A DNA stretch of 43,886 nucleotides, taken from positions 1 through 43,886 of the forward strand of contig NZ_JAHESF010000050.1 in NCBI RefSeq assembly GCF_018598225.1. The letters are read 5' to 3'. The DNA is from Chryseosolibacter histidinae. Lineage in GTDB: Bacteria; Bacteroidota; Bacteroidia; Cytophagales; Cyclobacteriaceae. The position numbers and the translations under genes were made by a program. The notes under the pieces were generated by a model, which saw only the letters and a list, made by a program, of their open reading frames with translations, did no database searches and was not told where the DNA came from. Shown here piece by piece: positions 34,215-42,048 of the stretch; position 1 is the stretch's first letter; every line of letters begins with the position of its first letter.

Positions 34215-34649
34215 ATGGAAAACTGCCAGCCAACTATGTCAAAGACCGGACCTATCATCATCATAGACGACGACCCGGACGATCAGGAGATGATCCACCG
34301 TATTCTCTCGCGGTTAACACCGGAAACGGAGCTTAAAAAATTCAACGACGGAGAGGCAGCACTGGCTTATTTCCTCAGCACAAAAGACCGGCCGTTCATT
34401 GTACTTTGTGACATCAACATGCCGCTGATGAACGGACTTGAGCTGCGAAAGAAGATGGAGACCGAGCCCATGGTCAAGCAAAAGATGACCCCCTTCATCT
34501 ACCTGACCACAACGGCTAGTCCAGACCAGGTCCTGATGGCGCACCACCTTGCTGTTCAGGGCTTTTTTGTGAAAGGGCAAAGTTACAACGAGCTCAAGGA
34601 AACCCTCACCGATATCATGGCGTACTGGAAGCGGTGTGAACGACCTTAA
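34215..34649 (+). CDS. Single-domain response regulator (CheY-like)
   Basis: A 144-residue receiver. From the ATG at 34236 the acidic pair is Asp11-Asp12 (IIIIDDDP), the acceptor Asp59 (LCDINMP), Thr91 (FIYLTTT) and Lys113 (FFVKG). It resembles the Rcp1-type receivers that often pair with bacteriophytochromes or hybrid kinases. The in-frame ATG at 34236 fits the receiver start better than 34215, but both have poor ribosome-binding sites. It is divergent from the atypical receiver; no kinase gene is in the window. A GGTTGCC heptad array starts 5 bp after the stop. Confidence 0.9.
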   Translation: MENCQPTMSKTGPIIIIDDDPDDQEMIHRILSRLTPETELKKFNDGEAALAYFLSTKDRPFIVLCDINMPLMNGLELRKKMETEPMVKQKMTPFIYLTTTASPDQVLMAHHLAVQGFFVKGQSYNELKETLTDIMAYWKRCERP

Positions 34650-34651
34650 AT

Positions 34652-34788
34652 GGGTTGCCAGTTGCAGGTTGCCAGTTGCCGGTTTAGACCGGGGACACTT
34701 AGACTATCGAGCTATGGTCTAAAACTGGAAGCATAGCTCAGTCAGTAGATGACCACTGCACTCACTGGCAACCGGTAACTGGCAACGA
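34652..34788. repeat. ACTGGCA-type heptad arrays bracketing a structured loop
   Basis: Words GGTTGCC and AGTTGCC stand in perfect 7-nt phase at 34654-34683; ACTGGCA and ACCGGTA words at 34763-34786. The two are inverted. The loop between them holds TTTAGACC (34683-34690), perfectly complementary to GGTCTAAA (34716-34723), and a stretch resembling a tRNA 5' half (34724-34760). Confidence 0.8.
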
Positions 34789-34793
34789 TAAAT

Positions 34794-34823
34794 AAAAACG
34801 CAGGACCCTTTCAAGCCCTGCGT
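34794..34823 (-). terminator. Terminator of the SMP-30-like gene
   Basis: ACGCAGG (34798-34804) pairs with CCTGCGT (34817-34823). The A-run at 34794-34798 becomes T on the minus strand. It lies 23 bp beyond the stop. Confidence 0.85.
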
Positions 34824-34845
34824 CCCTTTGTAAATATCTGACCGG

Positions 34846-35736
34846 TTACTTCGTAACCTCGTAAGCCATCACCTTGTTCTTGAAGAAGCCGGGTACCAGC
34901 AGCAGGTTTTTCTCCTGGATGTATTCGATATCGGCCGCGCTCACTGAGTCGGCGCGGGTATCCAGCACGAGCGTTTTTTTCCACTCAGGGCTGATGTAAT
35001 GCACCATACCATTCCAGCTTGATACAAAGTAGGCACCGTTGCCGATAGCCTCGATGCCGTCGGGGTTTTCAATACTGTCGGTACGCACCGTTACCTGTTT
35101 GCCGGTAACGTCTATCGTATTGAGGTTGGTGCTATCCCACAACACCATCAGCATGGTTCCGTTTTCGGCGAGCAGACCGTTCGGGCCGGCCAGTCCTTCC
35201 AACCACTTCGAAAGCTTGCCGTTCTCGATCACTGAAATGGTACCGCCTCCGGTATCGCTGATGTATACTTTTCCGGTAGCATCCGTTGTGATGTCGTTCA
35301 GGAATTTGGCACCCGCTACGGAGTGGGTTTTGGTGATCTTGCCGGTAGCCGGATCGATCTCGTGTACCCGGTCGATATCTGCCACATACAACTTGCCATT
35401 GGCCAGTCCCATTCCCTTGGGCGCATCCATACCTTTGGCCCACTGTGCCTCTGTTACCTTGCCATCAAGCGATACTTTGGAAATGAAGCCATTGCCATCC
35501 TTTTTGTCGGGCACGCCATTGATGTTGGCTACGTACAGCACGTCGCGTTCCTTGTCGTAAAGAACCGATTCACAGGTTGTTAAAACGGTATCGGTTTCCC
35601 ACTTCAGCTTCAGTGTCACCGGCGGAGGTGCAACAGCAGTCGTATCTGCCGTGGTCGCAGACGATGTTTCTTTCTGGCTCTGGCATGCAAGGGCAATGAC
35701 GGCCAGGGCAGGCATCAGTACGTTGAGTTTTTTCAT
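34846..35736 (-). CDS. SMP-30/gluconolactonase-like lipoprotein
   Basis: A 296-residue protein with a lipoprotein signal (MKKLNVLMPALAVIALAC, Cys18), followed by a six-bladed beta-propeller of the SMP-30/gluconolactonase/LRE-like family. Characteristic stretches are the repeated ANINGVPD, GMDAPKGMGLANGKLYVADI, FLNDITTDATGKVYISD and LAGPNGLLAENGTML segments. The enzyme class hydrolyses lactones, but many such proteins only bind ligands; the activity here is not determined. The start is at 35736, because the longer frame adds 41 residues with no signal. It is a single gene with its own terminator. Confidence 0.92.
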   Translation of the reverse strand: MKKLNVLMPALAVIALACQSQKETSSATTADTTAVAPPPVTLKLKWETDTVLTTCESVLYDKERDVLYVANINGVPDKKDGNGFISKVSLDGKVTEAQWAKGMDAPKGMGLANGKLYVADIDRVHEIDPATGKITKTHSVAGAKFLNDITTDATGKVYISDTGGGTISVIENGKLSKWLEGLAGPNGLLAENGTMLMVLWDSTNLNTIDVTGKQVTVRTDSIENPDGIEAIGNGAYFVSSWNGMVHYISPEWKKTLVLDTRADSVSAADIEYIQEKNLLLVPGFFKNKVMAYEVTK

Positions 35737-36047
35737 AGTTCGTTTTGGTTTGCGCGCAAATATAATAAAGTCCACGGTCCACGGTCGACTGTCCACAGCA
35801 GATTCGTATGAACAGTATGTAAAATCTACTTTCATGAAACTGGTTACGGTAAAAGCCAATCGTCACAGTGCACGGATATCGGTAAGTTTCTCTACTTTCT
35901 TTTTTTGACACCCGATTGCTTTACTTCTCGATTTCACTTACTTTCATTCAGGATTCCTTGAGCCGCTGTGATCGTGCTGGCTAGCCCACCTGGAATTTCA
36001 TCATCAATGATTCAACGATAGCCAGGCAACAATTCCTGGGTAGTACC
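35737..36047. other. Spacer between divergent genes
   Basis: These 311 bp hold no gene. They carry a GTCCACG-type heptad array (35770-35799) 34 bp upstream of the SMP-30-like gene. The rest shows no clear motif; a GGGTAG element lies just before the next start codon. Confidence 0.6.
35770..35799. repeat. Heptad array, GTCCACG type
   Basis: Four words in 7-nt phase (GTCCACG, GTCGACT and variants). It is the reverse strand of the GTGGACT family, in the 5' region of the SMP-30-like gene. Confidence 0.75.
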
Positions 36048-37631
36048 ATGGACGAATTAAAGAGCAAGGTCGCAGAGCATTATCTTTCCCTGGCACATGC
36101 GAAAGCCGAAGGAACGTCCAACGCTATCATCATCTGGACCATCTCCCTGGTATACATCTGGTTTTTTGGTATCGAAAGAATCCATACGGACTATAGAGAC
36201 CTTAATAATCTCGTCAACGAAAAGGTCGTGATCAACCAAAAGATCAGTGAGAAAAGAGACTCTTTACGAGCGAGGTATGGTATCCTGAAAGGGCTGGACG
36301 AGGCGCTGATCGAACAAAAGGTCTACTATGATAACGCCTATAATGAGGTAAGTAATGATCTTGGGAATGCGCTGGTGACCAAGAAGAATGAGATCGAAGC
36401 GGCGAAAAAAGAAATTAACTTCAAGATCCCTCCTGATATCGATGTGCCAGTAGATCCACAGTATGCACCCCTGGCATGGAGCCTCCTGCTGCTGGGGTTT
36501 CTGGTGTATGTTGGGGCTTCAAGGGCAAGGATCCTGAACTTGTGTGCCAAGACGCTCAGGATCTACCGGCATGACTTGTCATACAAACCCGAACACTTTT
36601 CAGATTTCATTTCAATGCCCTTCTGGATCGCGCCGTTACCAACAAAAGATAGTAAGGTGTTCGCGGATGACCTCTGCCATGCGTTGGGATGGCAGCGGCA
36701 GAAAATGAAAACCACAGTTTATGTGCTGATCGGCATCTTCGTTTTCTTTGTACTCCAGTTGCGTGTCATGTACATCAATTTTGAAGTAGCAGACCAGTTC
36801 ACGAACGATGTCAGGCATGTATTTTTGGTCCTCAACCTTTCCATCCTGGGTTGGCTCATCTATTACTTCATCCACTGGTTCAGGCAGCTTGTAGTTCCAG
36901 ACCACTATGCCAATGAACCCTCCCCCAATTCCCTGCGCCGGCGCGACATTCTACGCATGTCAGCGTTCAGCCTCTCTTTCGGCCTGCTGTATCCCGTCGT
37001 AAAGGTTTCAGAAATTGTTTTTAAGCCACGGGTACCGAGATTCAGAAAGCACATTCCCAGCTTCACTTCCAGGCTTGCCCCTGGCTATTATTTTAACAAC
37101 CTCAGCTCAACCATCCATTACGTCAATAGCGATCAGAAGATCCGCTCCATTGTCTGCATCAACCAGGATAACCTGCAGCCTGAGTCAGTGGCGTCCATTA
37201 GCGCCTTAACGTCCTTTAAAACTGTCAGTAATAAACGGGTGCACCTGGCTACATCTTCGCAGGTACTTGAAACAACCGCTTTGGAATTGGTGAGCAGTGG
37301 GAAACCGCTCGATGCCATAATTTTGTTAAGGGCTTCAGTTTTTCATGACCTTTTCTTAAAGAGTCGTAATTCACAAGACAAGCCCGTGGCGTTTCAACAC
37401 AAGGTCACCCAGAAGCCAGGCTATAGGATCTACGATCTGCTGGCCGGATTATCCGTCAGGTTTGAGCCGGACAGGAGAAACCTGAAAGTCTTGCTGCGGA
37501 TATTGAGAGATTCAAGAAATGTAGCACAGTTCGAGACGCGGTACAGCAAATGGAACAACGAGAAAAGTATATGGTTTCAGAAATGGAAGGATAAGAATAA
37601 AAAGATCAAATGGTCTTCCACTTTGGTTTAA
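36048..37631 (+). CDS. Unrecognised membrane protein with coiled coil
   Basis: I do not recognise this 527-residue protein. Visible features are a TM helix near 26-42, a long helical coiled coil (about 50-125) and further TM helices near 143-162, 222-243 and 260-282. A segment with RRRDILRMS and a hydrophobic stretch (about 300-330) follows. The C-terminal half (about 335-527) is soluble and Lys/Arg rich, with no enzyme motif seen. The gene is alone on its strand between the SMP-30-like gene and the tRNA-like sequence. It is a good candidate for an unknown envelope component. Confidence 0.7.
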   Translation: MDELKSKVAEHYLSLAHAKAEGTSNAIIIWTISLVYIWFFGIERIHTDYRDLNNLVNEKVVINQKISEKRDSLRARYGILKGLDEALIEQKVYYDNAYNEVSNDLGNALVTKKNEIEAAKKEINFKIPPDIDVPVDPQYAPLAWSLLLLGFLVYVGASRARILNLCAKTLRIYRHDLSYKPEHFSDFISMPFWIAPLPTKDSKVFADDLCHALGWQRQKMKTTVYVLIGIFVFFVLQLRVMYINFEVADQFTNDVRHVFLVLNLSILGWLIYYFIHWFRQLVVPDHYANEPSPNSLRRRDILRMSAFSLSFGLLYPVVKVSEIVFKPRVPRFRKHIPSFTSRLAPGYYFNNLSSTIHYVNSDQKIRSIVCINQDNLQPESVASISALTSFKTVSNKRVHLATSSQVLETTALELVSSGKPLDAIILLRASVFHDLFLKSRNSQDKPVAFQHKVTQKPGYRIYDLLAGLSVRFEPDRRNLKVLLRILRDSRNVAQFETRYSKWNNEKSIWFQKWKDKNKKIKWSSTLV

Positions 37632-37649
37632 GGATACATTTTAATATAC

Positions 37650-37740
37650 AGTCCGGTCTTCTAATGTAAGATACTCGTGCTCCGCAAGCGAAAGCCTGTG
37701 GACAATACGAAAGATGGGGGTTCGAATCCCTCCCGGGCAG
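37650..37740 (+). other. tRNA-like structure or tRNA relic
   Basis: The 3' end looks like the T-arm and acceptor of a tRNA: GGGGG (37716-37720), loop TTCGAAT, CCCTC (37728-37732), then CCGGGCA and G. GTCCGG (37651-37656) pairs with CCGGGC (37733-37738) at the right distance for a class II tRNA (91 nt). TCTT (37657-37660) can pair with AAGA (37668-37671). In the middle CCGCA-A-GC-GAAA-GC-C-TGTGG (37682-37701) forms a hairpin with a GNRA loop instead of a normal anticodon arm, so it is not a standard tRNA. Confidence 0.5.
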
Positions 37741-37761
37741 CTTTTATCGCATGCCCCTCCT

Positions 37762-39282
37762 TTAATATTTTTCAGAGTTGCTCACAAATGAAATGAACTT
37801 ACTATCCGGTGACCAGGAAGGAACGTTGATGGTTCCCTGGCCACCGTACAGGTAGGCGATCGCTTTGGGTGCTCCACCACCGGCAGGCATCAGCCGCAGC
37901 ATTACCCGTTTGTAAAAGGGATGATCGTTTGGATCGATGTCCTGAGGGAAGGAGATCATTACCAGCCACTTCCCGTCAGGAGAAATGTGTGGGAACCAGT
38001 TGTTGTACTCATCGAAGGTCAGCTGTTCCTTGCCGGAGCCGTCGGGTCTCATGCGCCAGATCTGCATTGTGCCAGAGGGGTTCGCATTGTAATAAATGTA
38101 TTTTCCATCGGGAGAATACTCGGGACCATCGGCATGACTTGTTTTGTTGTCGGTGAGTTTGGTTTCCGCCCCGCCATTGATGGAGACCTTGTAAATATCA
38201 AAGGTCTTGCCATCGCGCTGGCCCACAAAAAGTACCTCTTTTCCATTGGGAGCCCAGCCATGCCAGTACGAAGGTGTTTTTTCCGTGACTTGCTTCGGTG
38301 TTCCACCCTGGAGGGGAAGCACATAAACAGTTGAGCCGCCTCCCGGTAATCCATCGCGGTGGTGACTGATGGCCAGCATCTTTCCATCGAAAGAAATGCC
38401 GTGGTCGTTGTTGTTCCTGTTAGCGGTGCCGGTGTTCACTTTCTCCGGGGTGCCTCCTTCTATGGGGATCATAAAAAGAGCGCCATCCTGGTTGAACAAC
38501 AGCTTTCTGCCATCAGGCATCCAGTTGGGCGCCTCAAAACGGCTTTTAGACTCGTGGATCACCTTGCGCATGCCGTCGGCAACATTCAGGATCTCGAGAC
38601 GTGATCCCATAAATCCCTGCTGGTAAGCATTGTAAGAATCCGCTACGGGTTTATCGATGCGCACGTTCCAGACACGGGCTTCTTCCACCACATCTTCATT
38701 GTGTGAGCTGATGAATATGCCGGCCAGCACTTCATCCGTAAGCGCCTCCATCTCATGTGAGCCGATGGTCTGCAGGGGTTCGCCCCAGTGCGCTGCCCTC
38801 ATGGTGATCTTTTTTCCGGATCGCTCGAGCTGCAGGGTGCGGTAGTGCTTCTTGGGCGCGAACAGCTCATCTTCGGGATCTCTCATGTGTGAACCCTTCA
38901 GTGGACGCCACTGCAACACGGTAAGTCCATCGCCATGCAGCGTAGCCGTGATATGCGGTGCATTGTCGTCGGTGGTTTGCCGTACCATCCAACCGATCTT
39001 GCGATGGGCATCGGTGCCACTACCCACGAATTCGAAGTCGGCCGTAACAATAAAGTCTCCCTTGAGCTTTTTGAAAGCATATTGGAATTCGTCTCGTCCA
39101 AACCAGATGTTGTACCCGGCGCCCTTCAGGGTATAGACCTGCGATGAAGCATCGAATTGTACACTGCCTTTCTTTTTAGGGTTGCCAACGTCAGCGCTGG
39201 CCTCGAAGATGCCAACGGGATTTTGCTGAGCTTGTACAGTTCCTGACAAAACCAGCAGCATGAGTGGTAGAAATGCTCGCAT
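37762..39282 (-). CDS. Secreted TolB-like beta-propeller protein with N-terminal DUF1349-like domain
   Basis: A 506-residue secreted protein. After the signal peptide (MRAFLPLMLLVLSGTVQAQ) comes an N-terminal lectin-like (DUF1349-type) domain (about 25-205). WD40/TolB-type PD40 repeats follow (about 230-505), with units such as APNWMPDGRKLLFNQDG, YSPDGKYIYYNANPSG, ISPDGKWLVMISFP and SWSPDSKFISFVSNS. Such proteins are periplasmic scaffolds or glycan- or peptide-associated; none of the enzymatic dipeptidyl-peptidase motifs are present. It lies 179 bp from the S41 protease gene on the same strand. Confidence 0.88.
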   Translation of the reverse strand: MRAFLPLMLLVLSGTVQAQQNPVGIFEASADVGNPKKKGSVQFDASSQVYTLKGAGYNIWFGRDEFQYAFKKLKGDFIVTADFEFVGSGTDAHRKIGWMVRQTTDDNAPHITATLHGDGLTVLQWRPLKGSHMRDPEDELFAPKKHYRTLQLERSGKKITMRAAHWGEPLQTIGSHEMEALTDEVLAGIFISSHNEDVVEEARVWNVRIDKPVADSYNAYQQGFMGSRLEILNVADGMRKVIHESKSRFEAPNWMPDGRKLLFNQDGALFMIPIEGGTPEKVNTGTANRNNNDHGISFDGKMLAISHHRDGLPGGGSTVYVLPLQGGTPKQVTEKTPSYWHGWAPNGKEVLFVGQRDGKTFDIYKVSINGGAETKLTDNKTSHADGPEYSPDGKYIYYNANPSGTMQIWRMRPDGSGKEQLTFDEYNNWFPHISPDGKWLVMISFPQDIDPNDHPFYKRVMLRLMPAGGGAPKAIAYLYGGQGTINVPSWSPDSKFISFVSNSEKY

Positions 39283-39373
39283 TTTCCGGGTAGTTTAGAT
39301 AAAGATGAATTTATCAAAAATTGCCCGGAGCGCCGAAGGAAGGTCACTCTAATTAAAAAGTGAGCAGGAAAGA

Positions 39374-39503
39374 GTCCACGGTCCACGGCAGTGACGAGTT
39401 ACGTTTTTTGCTCACCTGCGATCCGATAGCTATCGAACGAAGTACGATCGTGTAGTTTACACTACTCTACCGTGGACTGTCGACTGTGGACGGTGGACTG
39501 GAC
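39374..39503. repeat. GTGGACT-type heptad arrays bracketing CGATAGCTATCG
   Basis: GTCCACG words at 39374-39390 and the inverted GTGGACT, GTCGACT words at 39471-39503 enclose about 80 bp. The loop has CGATAGCTATCG (39424-39435) and GTGTA-GTT-TACAC (39450-39462). The right array starts inside the coding sequence of the S41 protease and provides its last codons. Confidence 0.8.
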
Positions 39504-40895
39504 TATCAGACTAAAACCCCTCCGCTTCTGATCCAGCGAGTGACCGATGATCGGTCTTGTTTCGCGTGATGGTGCACGGCCTGTTGTTGCTGTGCCGGTG
39601 ATCTGGGCGATGGCCTGGCTGAGCAATGTTTCGCGTGTATCGCCGAGGGGATAGATGAACAGGCTGTTATCTTCGTTCAGCACGTTGGGGGTAAAGCCGT
39701 TCCCATAGTCAGACTGGTCGAGGCTGTTGTATACTTTCACCACAATGGGCTGCATGCCCCAGGTGTTGGAAGCGTTGTTCTCTTCGTAAAGCGATATGGA
39801 ACCAACATTCTTGCCATAGGTGACATCGCCGATGAGGAATACATCCATGAACGGTTTCAGTGCGTTGATCACAAGCTCGCTGGCGGAAGCGGTACGGGAG
39901 CTGGTGAGCACATAAACACGGCCGCCGGAGAGCATGCTGCCGATGTTCGAAGCCTTGGAGGTGAACTTGGCGATCAGGAAATCAGCGCCATAGCGCGGAT
40001 CGTCAACGATCTCCTTTTCAACCTGTGTGTTGTACGATTTTCGGGCGAATACTTTTGTGTTGTCTATACCCTTGCCGATAAAGCTGGCCAGGCTGTTGGC
40101 AGCGTCTTCACCCCCGCCACTGTTGAAACGCAGGTCGAGCACCAGGTCTGTGATGCCGCCCGACTTGAAGGTGGCAAAGATGTTGGCCATCTGGGCATCG
40201 TAGGCGTTGGGATTGCTATCGGTGCCGCTGGCGAAGAAATTATAAACATAGTAACCTATCTTTTTTCCGCCCACTTCCAGGATGCGGTTCATGTAGTGGG
40301 GATTCTCGGCGTATTGAATGGTGGTGAGCGAAATGGTTTTTTCCGCATCGAACTGCTGCTCGTTGACCAGCAGCGGCTTGTACCGAAGGCTGTGGTTCTC
40401 CTTTACCTGGGCCATTACCGTTTGATAATTGGAGACAGTGATTTGCTGATCGTTGACACGGGTGATGAGGTCGCCCCGCTTGAGGCCGGCGGCTTCGGCC
40501 GGTGACGAGGGCTTCACATACAGTATCTGGGCCACCACGTTGTTGCTCGATTCGTTCTCGCGGTAAAGCACATATTCATAACCGGCTTCCTTGCTGATGC
40601 CCTGGAGCGAGTTCAGCAGATCCCGGTAGTTATCCTGGATCCAGGAAAAACGATCTTCGGAAGAGAGCAGCGATTTGAAGAAGGTTTCCGGGTCTGTGTT
40701 CTTGTTGGGAGACGCGGGAAGCTGGTCGTTCCAAAGGTACCAGAATTCCATGGTATCAAAGATCCAGTTGTTGACCTTGGCATCTGCGGTCAGCGGCTGT
40801 GGATCATCCTCTTTACAGGATAACAGGAGCACAAGCAGCAGCAGAACGGGCTTGAAAGAGAACAAGGAAAGAAGATTGTTACGCACTTTTTTCAT
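39462..40895 (-). CDS. S41 family peptidase lipoprotein with PDZ domain
   Basis: A 477-residue protein with a lipoprotein signal ending VLLLSC. A PDZ domain lies at about 110-190 (KPSSPAEAAGLKRGDLITRVNDQQ). The S41 tail-specific protease domain (about 210-420) shows DLRFNSGGGED, TSSRTASASELV (catalytic Ser) and GDVTYGKNVGS (catalytic Lys). The last 13 or so residues (QSTVHSRQSTVE) are encoded by a GTGGACT-type repeat and are unlikely to be conserved. The family degrades misfolded envelope proteins or C-terminal tags. It is probably exported to the periplasm. Confidence 0.93.
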   Translation of the reverse strand: MKKVRNNLLSLFSFKPVLLLLVLLLSCKEDDPQPLTADAKVNNWIFDTMEFWYLWNDQLPASPNKNTDPETFFKSLLSSEDRFSWIQDNYRDLLNSLQGISKEAGYEYVLYRENESSNNVVAQILYVKPSSPAEAAGLKRGDLITRVNDQQITVSNYQTVMAQVKENHSLRYKPLLVNEQQFDAEKTISLTTIQYAENPHYMNRILEVGGKKIGYYVYNFFASGTDSNPNAYDAQMANIFATFKSGGITDLVLDLRFNSGGGEDAANSLASFIGKGIDNTKVFARKSYNTQVEKEIVDDPRYGADFLIAKFTSKASNIGSMLSGGRVYVLTSSRTASASELVINALKPFMDVFLIGDVTYGKNVGSISLYEENNASNTWGMQPIVVKVYNSLDQSDYGNGFTPNVLNEDNSLFIYPLGDTRETLLSQAIAQITGTATTGRAPSRETRPIIGHSLDQKRRGFSLIVQSTVHSRQSTVE

Positions 40896-41033
40896 AGATA
40901 ACCAAGAAACGAATTTACGCCATTAATTGTATCACCGGGTACCGTTTTTGCCGTTGAAAATCCCCTTTTACGAGACAACCGCATCGGTTCCGGGTATGAT
41001 TCTTTACCTGCAGGCTGGTGATCAGTTGTTTAG

Positions 41034-41948
41034 ATGCCACCGGGATTAAAGACGATACTCATGGCCCTCAAAGAAGCTTTTAAGCTGCTCAGCAAAAAAG
41101 AGCCGCTGGTATTGTCTTCTTCCACCGCCTTTTTCGCCACCTTTTCCATTTCGCCCATCATCATTATACTGATCAGCCTCTTTGGACTGTATCCGCAATC
41201 TGAACGCATCAACAATCACCTGTTCCAGTCCATCGGTTCCATCTTCGGAAGGGAAACCGCCTGGCAGATAGAATCGATCGTTAATAATTTTATGTCCATT
41301 GAAGGTAACTGGTTCATCACGCTGGCCAGTGGTGTCTTTTTTATCTTCGTGGCCACCACGTTGCTGAGCGTGGTCAAACATGCCATTCAGAAGATCTGGC
41401 ATCTCAGGCCCAAGCCGCGCCTGAGATTAAAGTATCACTCGCGCGAGAGAGGAACACTCTTCGGGGTGATTGTGTTCACGGGTGTGCTTTTTCTGGTATC
41501 GGTGGTGATCGATACAAGCCTCGGTATGTCGCTCGACTACCTGCAGGCGGTCTGGCCGGGTGCCGCCATTGTGATGGTGCGGGTGTTGAACGTGCTCTTC
41601 TCCGTAATTATAGTGACCATATGGTTTACCGTGCTTTTTAAGATCCTGCCCGAAGCAAATATTTCATGGGACACCGCTTTCAACGGCGGACTGCTTACCG
41701 GCATCCTCTTCAGCATCGGCAAATGGCTGCTGCATGAAGTGCTGGTCTATGCGCGTTTCGCCACCATCTTCGGCGCCTCGGCTTCATTTGCCCTGCTCCT
41801 GCTTTTTGTTTTTTACTGCTCGTTCATCCTTTACTATGGAGCGGCGTTCACCTACCAGTACAGCGAAATGAACAACGCTCATATCTGCGCCGGGAAATAT
41901 GCGGATGAATATGAGGAGCGGGTAAAGGAAGACGTGAGTAGCCCGTAG
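41034..41948 (+). CDS. YihY/BrkB family membrane protein
   Basis: A 304-residue inner-membrane protein of the YihY/virulence factor BrkB family. Six hydrophobic helices can be seen (about 28-52, 95-118, 138-160, 180-205, 215-235, 245-275), with the motif LPEANISWDTAFNGGLLTGILFSIGK typical of the family. Its function is not established; the old annotation as ribonuclease BN is wrong for the family. An in-frame ATG at 41061 is an alternative start. The gene converges with the next one, and a heptad hairpin lies between. Confidence 0.93.
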   Translation: MPPGLKTILMALKEAFKLLSKKEPLVLSSSTAFFATFSISPIIIILISLFGLYPQSERINNHLFQSIGSIFGRETAWQIESIVNNFMSIEGNWFITLASGVFFIFVATTLLSVVKHAIQKIWHLRPKPRLRLKYHSRERGTLFGVIVFTGVLFLVSVVIDTSLGMSLDYLQAVWPGAAIVMVRVLNVLFSVIIVTIWFTVLFKILPEANISWDTAFNGGLLTGILFSIGKWLLHEVLVYARFATIFGASASFALLLLFVFYCSFILYYGAAFTYQYSEMNNAHICAGKYADEYEERVKEDVSSP

Positions 41949-41953
41949 TGAAA

Positions 41954-42048
41954 AGGTAAGAAGTACGATCCCGATAGCCATCGGTAACGAGGTACGATAA
42001 CTGCACCCCGTACCTCGTCCATCGTACTTCGTACCTAATACCTAACTA
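41954..42048. repeat. TCGTACC-type heptad hairpin with nested palindrome
   Basis: Positions 41954-41969 pair with 42021-42036 (15 of 16), and 41988-41996 pair with 42009-42017 perfectly. Between the two stem segments on the left lies CCGAT-AGCC-ATCGG (41971-41984). The right side runs for six heptads (CGTACCT, CGTACTT, AATACCT and so on) up to the stop of the barrel gene. It lies between convergent genes, so it may be a bidirectional terminator. Confidence 0.85.

Noticed and set aside
34724-34760. Intact tRNA gene
   Set aside because: Only a 5'-half-like sequence is present; no matching T-arm and no pairing acceptor end follow it.
34724-37740. A single tRNA split by insertion of the region between the two tRNA-like pieces
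   Set aside because: The acceptor ends (GGAAGCA at the left, CCGGGCA at the right) are not complementary, so the two pieces do not come from one gene.
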